From assembly GCA_024509875.1 (NCBI GenBank), contig JAMPIV010012453.1, positions 372,001-436,000 of the forward strand: a stretch of DNA of 64,000 nt, read 5' to 3'. Shown piece after piece: positions 11,118-21,307 of the stretch. The DNA comes from Oreohelix idahoensis. Its lineage: Eukaryota > Mollusca > Gastropoda > Stylommatophora > Oreohelicidae. The position numbers and the translations under genes are program-made. The notes beneath the pieces were generated by a model. It was not told the DNA's origin. It did not search any database and worked only from the letters and a program-made list of their open reading frames with translations. Every line of letters starts with the position of its first letter. Position 1 is the first letter of the stretch.

Positions 11118-11546
11118 GTGACTGCATGGTTCCTCAAGCTTTTTCCTACGCAGTCTGTCACTAGAAGACGGCTGGAGCATCGAATGCTGAAAGTCCTGAA
11201 AACTGCGCAGCATTTACTGACTGGCAGCAATGATTATGAGCTGCAACAGTACTTAGCAAATAATGTAGAGTTCGACGAGCTTCCTGAGCTACTCTCGTCA
11301 CTCAACTTGACAAGGAAAAAACTTTTGTCCAGTCCTGCTGACTACGAACCACCCCTTGACTTTGTGATGACCAATTCCATATTGGCAGCACTTAACATTT
11401 TCAGAAATAGGGAGAGCCTTCCAAATATATTTATTTCTATGTTCCTGGGGGCAAAAACTCTTGAATAGACCATTTACCAATGCACTGGCAAAAAGTGTCA
11501 AGTTCTTGTAAAAAAATTAATGAAATGAAAAGGAAAAAAATCAATA
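11118..11546 (+). pseudogene. Exon of the decayed gene, interrupted by a mariner
   Basis: Starts after an acceptor (CATCAATCAG) and reads 'VTAWFLKLFPTQSVTRRRLE' onward for about 117 codons to an in-frame TAG at 11466. Past that stop the sequence still runs toward the mariner target TA at 11547. The reading then resumes beyond the mariner (20685 onward) in a coiled-coil frame. A premature stop and frame change before the insertion point imply decay. No family domain recognised here. Confidence 0.5.
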
Positions 11547-11709
11547 TACGTGGAAGGTCAAAAAGTAATGCCTCCTATTTTTTATGTATGTAAATACTGC
11601 ATCAGTGTGCAATTTGTAAATTTAGCAGGATTCCTCAAACACTCTTCTGCACTGTATAGCAATACCAACCTGTTTCAGTAACAGGTGGCACCACTGTAAC
11701 AGTTTAAAA

Positions 11710-12096
11710 ATGGCTGCCAAAGACATTCGGTTAAAACAACATTATGTCATAGAATTCCTCAATGCTGAAGGCAAGACCCCAATTCGCATCCACGAACGTT
11801 TGAAGAATGTTTATGGAGATTCAACAGTGGATGTTAGCACTGTCCGACGTTGGGTAAATCGTTGTGACGAAGCTGAAGTAGGTCAATCCTCAATGGCTGA
11901 CGCAAAGTGGACTGGCCGTCTGTCTACTGCAGTGACTCCACACAACATTCATCGAGTTGATGGCATCATTCGTGGTGATCGTCGGGTAACACTGGATGAA
12001 CTTTCTTCCATGTTGTCCATTAGTAAGTGTCCAGAACATCATTAAAGACCTGGGTTATTCAAAAGTTTGTGCATGGTGGGTACTCAGAATGTTGAC
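11710..12096 (+). pseudogene. Mariner transposase, N-terminal half
   Basis: Starts at ATG 11710 ('MAAKDIRLKQHYVIEFLNAE') and covers the paired helix-turn-helix DNA-binding region ('RIHERLKNVYG', 'VDVSTVRRWVNRC', 'RVTLDELSSMLSIS'). A frameshift occurs near 12025, after which the other frame reads 'LGYSKVCAWWV'. The LINE inserted at 12096; the mariner reading resumes at 20041 in the same frame. Confidence 0.85.
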
Positions 12097-12146
12097 TTCT
12101 TCTTCTTCTTTCTTCTTTGATCCTTAGCCGCCGGCCGTCAAAGCAG

Positions 12147-13673
12147 TCAGTGGCCATTACGCCTGGTGGCGTCTTGTAGGGCAACAACAAATTTATTCCA
12201 CTTTGCTCGGTCAGCGGCCATCCTTCGTACAGTGCCCCAACTCTGGTTCATTCTTTGCATCTCAGCCTCCACAGTCCTCCGCCAAGTTGTTTTTGGTCGG
12301 CCTCTCTTTCGTTTTCCTTCAGGGGTCCATAGCATAGCTGTTCTTGTGATGGCATTGGGGTCTCTTCTGAGGACGTGGCCAACCCAGCTCCAGCGTCTGC
12401 CAGCTATGATGGTGTGCATGTCCTCTTGCTTGCCGAGTAAGCAGATCTTGGTTGGTGATGGTATTCGGTCAAAAGATTCAGAGAATTTTTCTTAGGCATG
12501 TTGTGTGACAAGAGGACAATTTCGACATTTCCTTCTCTGTAACTCTCCAGCTCTCCGCGCCATAGAGAAGCACAGAAAGCACACAGCTCTGATATAATCC
12601 TAATTTTGTGCTTGTGCTGTACTGAGAGGACTTCCAGATGTTGTTTAGACTAAAAAAGGCTGTTCTTGCTTTGTTCATTCTGTTGTTGATGTCTCTGCTT
12701 GCTCCGCCGTCTGGTGTTACTATGCATCCTAGGTATGTGAAGGCATCTGTCTATTCCAGTTGCTGATTCCTTACTGATATGGGCTCAGGGTTGCTCACAT
12801 TGAGCGTCATGACCTCTGTCTTCTTTAGGTTGATGTTCAAGCCCACCTGCTGGCTATACTTATTAAGTCTATCCGTTTTTTCCTGGTTGTGTTGATGTGA
12901 ATGTGCTAGCAGTGCAATGTCATCTGCATATTCCAGATCTTCCAATGTAGAAAATGTAGTCCATCTTATTCCTCTTGGATTGCCCTCTGTTGTCTGGCGT
13001 ATCACCCAGTCTATGACTGTTAAAAATAGAGTGGTTGATAAGGGACATCCCTGTCGTACTTCTGTCTTCACTTCAAAGGTTAGGTTGCTCTGCCCAATGC
13101 TATACGTAAAGTTGGCATAAAGGCTTTTTATGATTGACACTATGCAGCTTGGAATTCCATAAGCCCTCAGTATTTTCCATAAACTGTCCCTATGTATACT
13201 GTCAAAAGCCTTTTCAAAATCAACGAAATTAATGTACAGCTGTCTTTGCCATTCTGAGCACTGCTCTATAATGTTCCTGAGGGTAAATATATGATCTACA
13301 CATCTTCTGTTCTTTCTAAATCCTGCTTGTTCTTTCCTCAGTTTGTGGTCAACTGCTTTTGAGATTCTCTGAATAATTATCATGCCTAATATTTTGCTGG
13401 GAACTGAGAGAAGAGTTATTCCTCTCCAATTATTGCAGTCTGCAAGATCTCCCTTCTTGGGAAATTTGACAATTATTCCTTTTCTCCACTCTGTTTGTTG
13501 GTGTTGTCCCCGTTTTCCAGACTTGTGCAAATAGTGGTTCTAATAGTTCTGCTGCTAGCTCTGGGTCTGTCTTAAATAGCTCTGCATTTAAGTTATCATG
13601 ACCAGGAGCTTTTCCATTCTTTAACCCTTTGATTGCTGTGATGATTTCTTCTTTTCGTGGGATGTCTGTATTA
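12147..13673 (-). pseudogene. LINE-A reverse transcriptase domain and C-terminus
   Basis: Minus-strand open blocks at 13530-12751, 12678-12478 and 12419-12147 lie in different frames. Visible RT motifs: 'NWRGITLLSVPSKIL', 'EQAGFRKNRRCVDHI', 'INFVDFEKAFDSIHRDSLW', 'EVRQGCPLSTTLF' and the catalytic box 'YADDIALLAH'. These are followed by 'SVLLYGAESW' and the C-terminal 'WSWVGHVLRRD' and 'KRGRPKTTWRR'. At least two frameshifts break it. It continues across the inserted Tc1-type element into 15981-17474. Confidence 0.9.
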
Positions 13674-15880
13674 TAGTGCGTTTCAAAAAGATCGGTCGAC
13701 GATTGACTTCAAATATCTCCATATTCCTTGCACTGATAAACATGATTTTTTGCATGTGGTCTTATATTTTCAATGTCCCAAAGTTTTTATAAAATTCAAT
13801 GTTGCAGGTAGTGTTCTTTTCTTGCAACGGCTAATTCCTTTGATCTTTTTTAACGAAGTAATTATTTTGTCCTGGAAGAAAATAATTTACCGTAAATGAC
13901 GGAAGTTGCATATTTTCGGCATAGGCGTCTATACAATTCGAATGTTAGAGGGGTTTGTTAACTGATTACTACGTGAGGTCCTTTTTTAATTTCTTCTAAA
14001 TATTTGAGAGAATAATAACGCCTATTCGTTGTAAATGTTACTTTTTATACTAAAACGTGAATGGATGCATGAAGAGGTGAAAGTACTGTGTATTTTAAAA
14101 ATAGTAGTGAAATCGTGGAGATAAAAAGTAAATGAATTGGTTTACATTTACACATAGATGGAGGAGAAAACATATAAAACATAAAGTATTTACACACTTA
14201 TTCTGAGTCAGACGAGTCTAACATATTGATGACTATTCTCGGCTGAACGAACGACAGTCCATCTTTTTTTCCAATAGTCATTTTCCTCTTTTAAGACATG
14301 GTCTTCACATTTACACCAATAATCTTTGTCTATCTGCGAGAGGGCGGCATATGTTAGTTCTTTCATATTGCATAGTTTGAAAGTTTTATTTTCAGCTGCC
14401 AACTGTCCTTTAACTTTTGCCCAAACGAGTTCAAGTGGGTTTAAATGTGAATGATATGGTGGCAGTCTCAAACACATATGACCATGCTGTTGAATCAACT
14501 TGTCTATATGGAATATCTTGGTCTTTTGTGATTTCTTAACAAGGGACAGTATTTCAGGTTTCAGAAACCCCTCGTTAAATGGAATGTCTTCTTTTCTAAG
14601 CCAAATCTTTATAGCATCTTTTGTACTCGAAGATGTCGGGATTTTGTCTTCTTCTGCCACAGCGTTGTGGTATGATGCGTTGTCCATTATCAGACAGGAT
14701 GGTCTGTCTAGGGACGGAAGAAGAGTATTTTCAATCCACTCTCTAAATATGTTACCGTTTATCTCGGTATGATAGTCCCGGTTGTCCGTATAATTGGAAG
14801 TGAAAATAAGTTCAGCATTTTTCACTAGCCCATTATGTCTGCTGCCTGCATGTGCTATTATCAAACGTTGTCCTTTTCCACTGGGTACACATCTTTTAAT
14901 CGTTCCATCTGATAACTGCCATTCCTTTTCACTTGTGTGGTGTGCATTGATCCAAGTTTCATCCACATACACAATATCATAATCTTGATTACGCATTTCC
15001 CGTACTTCACGTAAATATTTACTTCTCATAGATACTAAGTGCAGCTTTTGCAGATGACGTTTCTTCCACAAGCGTACTTCCTTAATGTAAAGCCAATGCC
15101 TCTAACAGTTCTCCATAATGTTGATTTCGACACATCAATGTCATTGTGTGTTCTCAGCCGATTTTTCAGTTTTCTTAGCGTCACAGTTTCTTTGGAATTG
15201 AACATTCTACAATTCTCTCTTCTAATCACATCCCTGTCAAAACTATCTACTACTTCCTTTCTTCCTTGCATCCTGGTATTGATTGAACTGAAAATTCCAT
15301 TAGCTTTGAGTAATTGATGAAATGAGCATTTACTTAAACCCAAAGCGTGAATAGTTCTCTTTTCAGGATTTGAGAGACTCCGATACAGTTTACCACGCTT
15401 AGCTTCTCTGCAGAAATATTTTTACATCTTCACTGCCATTGTATGCAGTGTAAAGAACTTGACTTTCATACCCATTGTATTACAGACCTAGAATACCGCA
15501 AGATACGCCTATGCACTGAAATACACAATCAGTAGAACGGTAACTGAACGCACCGGAAGGATCAATGTAATGTTCAAAACAGTGCGATAGTGAGCTGACA
15601 CACAGAGAAAATCACCTGAAATGCGTTCAAGAAGTTAAATCGAAATAGCTCACAAATAAGAAGGGGTAAGCCCTCTCAATACATGGTTGGACTAGGAGGT
15701 GGTCGATTTTGTATACTTTAAATAAAGAAAATTTAAAACCATAAGTTTGTTAACGAGGAAAAAAATGTCCCCCTCGGGACATAGCGATCATTAGGTCATA
15801 TGCAAAGTTGCAACAATTACGATCAAGTGGTTGCAGAGATATTGAATATTAAACAGCGGCAAACATTGTGGAACGCACAA
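13674..15880 (-). mobile_element. IS630/Tc1-type DNA transposon with wide D-E spacing
   Basis: Imperfect terminal inverted repeats: left TAGTGCGTTTCAAAAAG, right (reverse complement) TTGTGCGTTCCACAATG. A TA target duplication lies at 13672-13673 and 15881-15882. Excising it with one TA restores the LINE-A frame exactly. About 2.2 kb. The transposase is on the minus strand. The second catalytic Asp and the Glu are about 83 residues apart instead of 34-37. This is close to the DD82E ('Sailor') group as I remember it; group assignment is tentative. Confidence 0.8.
14208..15430 (-). pseudogene. DD83E-type transposase, one frameshift
   Basis: The N-terminal part (about 15430-15070) contains a helix-turn-helix-like segment with 'TLRKLKNRLRTHNDID'. 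The frame changes near 15075-15085. The C-terminal part (15071-14208) carries the DDE triad: 'VYVDETWINAHHT' (first Asp), 'IMDNASYHN' (second Asp), 'PPYHSHLNPLELVWA' (Glu). The 83 residues between the second Asp and the Glu include a Lys-rich insert. All three catalytic residues are present and the C-terminal 287 codons are uninterrupted, so this copy is only lightly damaged. Confidence 0.8.
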
Positions 15881-15905
15881 TAACATCTAGATCATTTTCA
15901 ACCTC

Positions 15906-15968
15906 TTCTTTGATCCTTAGCCGCCGACCGTCAAAGCAGTCAGTGGCCATCACGCCTAGTGGCGTCTT
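15906..15968 (-). repeat. 63-bp LINE-A tail insertion with 12-bp target duplication
   Basis: Matches the last bases of LINE-A next to its tail (compare 12115-12175) with a few mismatches. It sits between two copies of ATTTTCAACCTC (15894-15905 and 15969-15980). Removing the insert and one copy restores the LINE-A frame. An extremely 5'-truncated retrotransposition of the same family. Confidence 0.9.
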
Positions 15969-15980
15969 ATTTTCAACCTC

Positions 15981-17474
15981 AGGAACATTCAATTGTGTCT
16001 CTGGTGGTTCCTTATTCAGAGTTTCTCTGAAATGCTCTGCCCATCTTGTTTCCTGTCCCTCTACTGTCGTGATGAGATTTCCGTGCTTATCTCTTACTAA
16101 TGTAATATTGTTTGCACCTCGTTTTCCACTGATGATTTTAGTTATTTTGTATACTGTGCTTTGTTCATTTCTCAGTGCTGCCTCTTCTGCCTGTCTTGCA
16201 AGGTCATCCAGAAATGTCCTTTTGTTAGCACGGGTTTGACGTTTAACTTCCTTGTCCAGCTGACTGTACTGTTCACTATATATTGCCTTTAACCTGGGAG
16301 ACTTAGCTTCTGTTTTCTTTCTTTTCATTTCTTTTCTCTTTGCTATGGTGTTTAGCGTATCTGGTGTTATCCAGTCTTGGCTCTTTCTTTCCTGGAATCC
16401 CAAGCATGACTTGCTGCTTTCCTTGTATATTGTTGAGATGGTGTTGAATCTCTGGTCAACATCATCGGTCTCTGTTCTTTCCTGGCTTTTGATAATCTCA
16501 TATCTTCTCTTTACGTCGACCACGAAAGCTTTTCTGGTGAGGGGATCCTTCAGTTTCGTGATGTTGTATCTTTTCTGTTTGACTGCAACTGGTCCAGCAG
16601 CTCTGAGTTTCACTTTCAGTCTTGCTACTACTAGGTGATGATCACTTCCCACATCTGCGCCTCTTCTTACTTTCACGTCTTGTAGTGCATGTCTCCATCT
16701 GCCATTGATCATTATGTGATCTATCTGGTTTCTGTCTCGTCCATTTGGTGATTCCCATGTTAACTTGTGCACTTCCTTGTGTGGAAAAAGTGTTCCTCCA
16801 ATGACCAGGTTGTTAATACTGCAGAAGCTTATTAATTTGTCCCCATTCTCATTTGCTGTTCCACTGCCGCATTTCCCCATTACTCTTTCGTTATAATTAT
16901 TGTGTGCTCCCACTTTCGCATTTAGGTCTCCCATTACTATAATGAGATCGTACCTGGGTGTAGTTTTCATTTCTTTTTGTACCTGTTGATAGAACTCGTC
17001 CTTGATCTCTTCATCGCTATCATTTGTTGGTGCATAGCATTGTATAATTGTGGTGTTGGTGAACCTCCCTCTCAGTCTTGCTCTTATCAGTCTGTTGTTG
17101 ATGGGTTTCCATTCCAGTAAAGACCTTTCCATTCCTTTCTTCAGGATAATGGCTACACCTTTGTTGTGCTGACCATCCTCTCTGCCAGAATAAAGTACTA
17201 TTTCCCCTGTAGCTATTTTTATTCTCCCCTTACCTGTCCATCTGCTCTCGCTTATTCCCAGGATATGTATCTTGTAGTTCCTCATCTCTGCTGTGATTTG
17301 TCTCAGCTTTCCTGCCTCATTCATAGTTCTGACGTTCCAAAAACCAATTCTGGTTTCGTGTTTTGCGGTCAGGGCATCCGTTTTCATGCCAGTGGCTTCC
17401 TTTCGGCTTTCACCACTGTCAGTCATGCGAGCCTGAGACTCCGGATGTCCGTCCCGCAGCAAAGTTTTTCCATT
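15981..17474 (-). pseudogene. LINE-A APE-type endonuclease and RT N-terminus
   Basis: Minus-strand frame with endonuclease motifs: 'IGFWNVRTMNEAGKL', 'ILGISESRWTGKG', 'IIQCYAPTNDSDEE', 'VMGDLNAKVG', 'HKLTWESPNGRDRNQIDHI' and 'GADVGSDHHLVVA' (catalytic SDH). A linker rich in basic residues and 'ETRWAEHFRETLN' follow, leading into the RT at 13673. The block itself is open; the pogo insertion (17477) separates it from its 5' leader. Confidence 0.9.
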
Positions 17475-17476
17475 TA

Positions 17477-19794
17477 CAGTAGAACTCCATTTATCCGAAC
17501 CCCAATTATCCGAACATCCAATTATCCAAACACTTTTCCAGAAAAAAAAAAAATCAATCGCCACCAGTCACGTTAGACTACATTTCTGAATCTTTTCATG
17601 CGGCAAGCTTCAAATGTGTGCGAACAATTTGTAGAGGATGGGATGGACTAATGGTCGGTCGCTTACGTACAGGAAGTCAGTTAGATCATAAAGTCAGTTA
17701 ATATCTGGTTTACCAATCCAGTGTACGTGTGCGTTCTAGGCAGAACACTGGCTAAACAGACAGTTCAACTTAAAATAATTGTGTCTGCTACTACAGCAGA
17801 AAAATTTTGGTGTACAAGTATTTATCTGTGCGATATGGCATCTTCCAGTAGGCCTAAAGCATATAAAAGGAACCGCAATGTTTTGTCAATTGAAACGAAA
17901 ACAGAAATTATCAAGAGACTAGGAAAAGGTGAAACTGTGTCTTCACTTGCGAGGATTTTCAATGTTGGGAAAGCTACCGTCTCTGACATCAAAAGTAAAA
18001 AGGATAAAATTATGAGTTTTGCATCGAAATTGGAGAGTGAAAATGGGTCGAAGAAACGTAAAACCATGAGAAATGCGAAATATTTGAAATTGGAAGAGGC
18101 TTTGTATATATGGTGTCTGCAAAGAAGAAGCAAATCGGAACCTATCTCTGGCTCTCTATTGTGTGAAAAGGCACTTCAGTTCAACAATCAACTTGACGGT
18201 CCTCCTGACTTTAAATCTCGTCATGGCATACGAGAACTGGAGATTCAAGGGGAATCTTTATCTAGCGATGCAACTGCCGCTGAACATTTTAAAGAAACAT
18301 TCTTGGCTTTTTTTGGAAGAAGAAGGTTATTCACTCGATGATGTGTATAATGCCGATGAGACTGGCTTATACTGGAAATCATTGCCTCAAAAATCACTTG
18401 CATCTCAGCGCGAAGCAGCTGCCCCTGGGTTTAAAAAGTGCAAAGAGAGAGTAACAATTTTGGTAGCCGCGAATGCCAGTGGAAGTCATCGTTTACCGGT
18501 GCTAATGATCGGCAAAGCTAAAAAACCACGTTGTTTAAAGAATGTGACATGTCTCCCATTGTGCTACAAAGCACAGAAGAGTGCTTGGATGAATAGTGAA
18601 ATATTTCTTGATTGGTATACAAATCAGTTCATCCCAAATGTGAAGAGGTTGAGAGAACAAGAAAAGAAAACTGGAAAAGTAATTCTTCTACTGAACAATG
18701 CACCATCTCATCCAGAGACGGATACATTGAATGCAGTTGATGCAAATTTTAAAGTAATTTTTCTGCCTCCCAATGTAACAGCACTGATTCAACCAATGGA
18801 TCAGGGTGTTATAGCAAAGCTTAAAAAGATGTACAAGAAGGAAATCCTGCGTCGTTTATTGTTGGCTGAAGATGAAGAAAGTGTGGTGGCGTTTTCCAAA
18901 AAGCTTAATCTCAGAGACTGTTGCTATATGTTAGCTGATGCTTGGACCACCCTGTCACAAGATAATCTCAACAAGGCTTGGAATAGATTGCTTGGGAAAA
19001 AAGGAGGAAATGAAACTACTGCAGTGGACACAAATGATGATTGTATAAATGAAGTTGTGGAACTGTTTCAATGCCCGGATTTTCGGACTGTGACAAAGAT
19101 GATGCACACATGTGGCTAGAAGATGATAATGATTCTGGTTTTCAGATTTTGAATGACGAAGAAATTTTGTCTTTTGTGCAAGAAGAAAACCAAATACATG
19201 TAGTGACCGATGATGAAGACTCCTCAGAAGTACATGATGTACTTGTAGATTATGAAGAAAACCCAAAACGTCGACCAAATCCTGAAGAGACCTTTATAGC
19301 ACTAGAAACAGCGATGGCTTGGTACGAGCAAAAAGATGACAGCTGTCCTACACAGCTTCTGCTGTTGAAGACAATGCGGGACTTAGCAGCCAAAAGGAGA
19401 CTATTTAGTTTGGTGCAAAAGAGGATTCTTCATTATTTTAAATAGTGGGCTACATCTGTGCAAGTACATGTATACGTAAGTTGCGCCTGGTTTTGAATCG
19501 TTTGTAATGTTATTTTGAAAACATTTCTCTTTCTTAAAAAAAAAAATTAATACAAGTAGTACATGCACTGCAGTGTAATGACAGATTTTGGTGATACAGT
19601 AATCTAATACAGTGTGGGTATTATTATTAGAGTACAAGTAAATATGTTTTATAGTGTATTTTCCTTGTGATGGTTAATTATTTTTAGAAATATGTGTACA
19701 TGTACTCGATACATTATGTAATCCAATTATCCGAACATTTGATTATCCGAACGATGCTCGGTCCCATGGGGTTCGGATAAATGGAGTTCTACTG
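17477..19794 (+). mobile_element. Pogo/Tigger-like DNA transposon
   Basis: Perfect terminal inverted repeats start CAGTAGAACTCCATTTATCC and extend a few bases further to the GAACCCC. TA target duplication at 17475-17476 and 19795-19796. Length 2318 bp. Subterminal 'ATTATCCGAACA' repeats lie near both ends. Encodes a CENP-B/jerky-type transposase. Inserted in the 5' region of LINE-A. Confidence 0.95.
17835..19445 (+). pseudogene. Tigger/jerky-type transposase, frameshifted
   Basis: ATG at 17835 opens a CENP-B-like DNA-binding domain ('SIETKTEIIKRLGKGETV', 'GKATVSDIKSKKDK'). An in-frame loss removes the usual GW-containing motif before 'SRHGIRELEIQGE'. A one-base gain in the T-run near 18310 shifts the frame; 'EGYSLDDVYNADETGLYWK' then carries the first catalytic Asp. 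The second motif reads 'LLLNNAPSHP': the expected Asp is Asn (codon 18694-18696). The third is 'QPMDQGVI'. A one-base loss near 19072 shifts the frame again before the acidic C-terminus ending at 19445. Inactive. Confidence 0.9.
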
Positions 19795-19796
19795 TA

Positions 19797-20029
19797 TTGT
19801 TGTTTCCGTAACGTGCGATTTTTTTACATAGACAGGGGTGTCAGCCCTGTGCTAAAACCCCCAACCTGGAGGACCAGAGTACCAGCTTTTGTCTGACCCC
19901 TACCCACGCAGACCAGTCCAGCTTGGTTGAACCTACCAAGAGTAAATCTCCCACTGGCATAGCTCTGGGGATTGTCAGGGTACACAAGCCGCCATACCGC
20001 TACAAGGTATAGGTACCATTGATGGCAGC
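19797..20029 (-). other. LINE-A 5' untranslated leader
   Basis: GC-richer sequence between the pogo element and the outer duplication, on the same strand as LINE-A. No open frame of note. It completes the full-length LINE. Confidence 0.7.
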
Positions 20030-20040
20030 AGAATGTTGAC

Positions 20041-20575
20041 AGACAGACATAAAGAACACAACATCGCCAACAAGAAAGAAGTTCAAAAAGTTCACCATCT
20101 GTAGGGAAAGTTATGGCCTCCACATTTTTGAGATGAGAAGGGTGTGATTCTTCTCGACTTCTTGGAACAGGGAAACACGGTGAATGTAGACCATTACATT
20201 GAAACTTTGAAGAAGCTTAGAGGTCGTCTTCGGCGACTTTACCCATTAAAAGATCAGAGAACTGCACTACTGTTGCATGATAATGCCACGCCACACACCG
20301 CTAAACGCACCATTGATGCGATTGCAGAATTTGGCTGGACATTATTACCACATCCCCCTTACAGTCCCGATCTTGCACCTTCTGACTTCCATCTGCTTGG
20401 ACCACTGAAAGAAGATCTTCGTGGACATCACTTTGAGGACACCGAGACCCTTAAACGCGCCGTACGCCAGTGGTTTAGGAAAAAGGACACACATTTTTAC
20501 CGTGCGGGGATACATGCCCTTGTGAGAAGATGGACAAAAACTGTAACAAATAACAGAGACTACATTGAAAAATAA
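20041..20575 (+). pseudogene. Mariner transposase, C-terminal half
   Basis: Continues the frame of 11710-12096 past the LINE. It then has an internal deletion that removes the first catalytic Asp region. From about 20128 it reads 'GVILLDFLEQGNTVN', 'LLLHDNATPHTA' (second Asp) and 'PHPPYSPDLAPSDFHLL' (third Asp of the DD34D type), ending at 20575. Lacks the first Asp and has a stop and a frame change near 20115-20130, so inactive. Confidence 0.9.
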
Positions 20576-20684
20576 ATTTTTGAAGTTCAGACTTGGGGCT
20601 ACATTTCAATGTGAATTTTATCTGTTTTCTTGCCTATTGAATGAAATTAAAAATTACGAGGCATTACTTTTTTACCGTCCCTCG

Positions 20685-21307
20685 TAGAAGACTTTTTGAG
20701 TCAACCAGCTTTTGAAGCTATGACTGTGCTACCAAGAGAACAGGCAAACAAAGAAACATCCTGTACCTATAGTGGCAAACGTAAAAGTGTCCAGAGTGGC
20801 CTTTCTAAATTAAAGCAAAACCTCGAGAAAGCTCAAGAGATGATTGAGATGCAAGCAGTGCAGATCACTGTCCTAAAAGGAGAGAGAGACAGTCTAATGT
20901 CGTTAAAAGAAACTGAAAGTGCTACAAAAATGTTTCAAAAAGAAATTGAAGACATTAAAACAAAAAATAAAGAAATAATAATTCAACTTTCAAATGTTAA
21001 AGATTCAAAAATGTACAAAAGGAATTGTTATTTAAGGAAACAAAATAAGTATCTTAATGATAGAAATAAAGTTCTGGAAAAAGATATATTATTTTTACAA
21101 TCAGAGAAAGGGACATTGAAAGAGATAACCAGTAATTTAAAATCAAAGGTAAAAGTAAAGAAAACATTGAAAGCTAGATTTAAAAAGAAACTGAAGAAAG
21201 AAAAATCAACCAATACATCTTTACTAGAAATTGTCAATCAAGACCAGAAAGAAATACTTAAAGGTGAAAAACATAATCAGTTTTCTGACAATATCCGTTT
21301 GACATAC
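20685..21307 (+). pseudogene. Coiled-coil region of the decayed RNase H-like gene
   Basis: Open frame resuming at the mariner target site: 'EDFLSQPAFEAMTVLPRE', a basic stretch, then about 150 residues of Lys/Glu/Leu-rich coiled coil ('KAQEMIEMQAVQITVLKGE', 'LNDRNKVLEKDILFLQSEK') and 'FSDNIRLTY'. It is cut at 21307 by the LTR element and continues in frame at 30879. I do not know a name for the family. The layout (coiled coil then an 'IRLTY' junction then an RNase H-like domain) resembles unnamed multi-copy proteins I recall from corals and other invertebrates. Confidence 0.6.

Larger units (their letters stand above)
12097..20029 (-). mobile_element. Full-length RTE-like LINE (family A), split by three later insertions
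   Basis: Flanked by an 11-bp duplication AGAATGTTGAC at 12086-12096 and 20030-20040, inside the mariner. The 3' end at 12097 has a CTT-rich (minus strand AAG) tail. Subtracting a Tc1-type element (13674-15880), a 63-bp LINE tail with its duplication (15906-15980) and a pogo element (17477-19794) leaves about 3.3 kb, a normal RTE length. It encodes an APE-type endonuclease and a reverse transcriptase. The 5' leader is 19797-20029. It carries several frameshifts and is inactive. Confidence 0.9.
11549..20684 (+). mobile_element. Mariner transposon, split by a nested LINE
   Basis: Terminal inverted repeats: left starts CGTGGAAGGTCAAAAAGTA, right (reverse complement) starts CGAGGGACGGTAAAAAAGTA; both continue into ATGCCTC. 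The TA target is duplicated at 11547-11548 and 20685-20686. Without the inserted LINE and one copy of its duplication the element is about 1.2 kb, normal for mariner but with an internal deletion. It carries the two transposase halves listed separately. It lies inside the decayed coiled-coil/RNase H-like gene. Confidence 0.9.

Noticed and set aside
15849..15893. C-terminal extension of the LINE endonuclease frame
   Set aside because: These codons read through a nested LINE tail into the terminal repeat of the Tc1-type element; they are not native LINE sequence.
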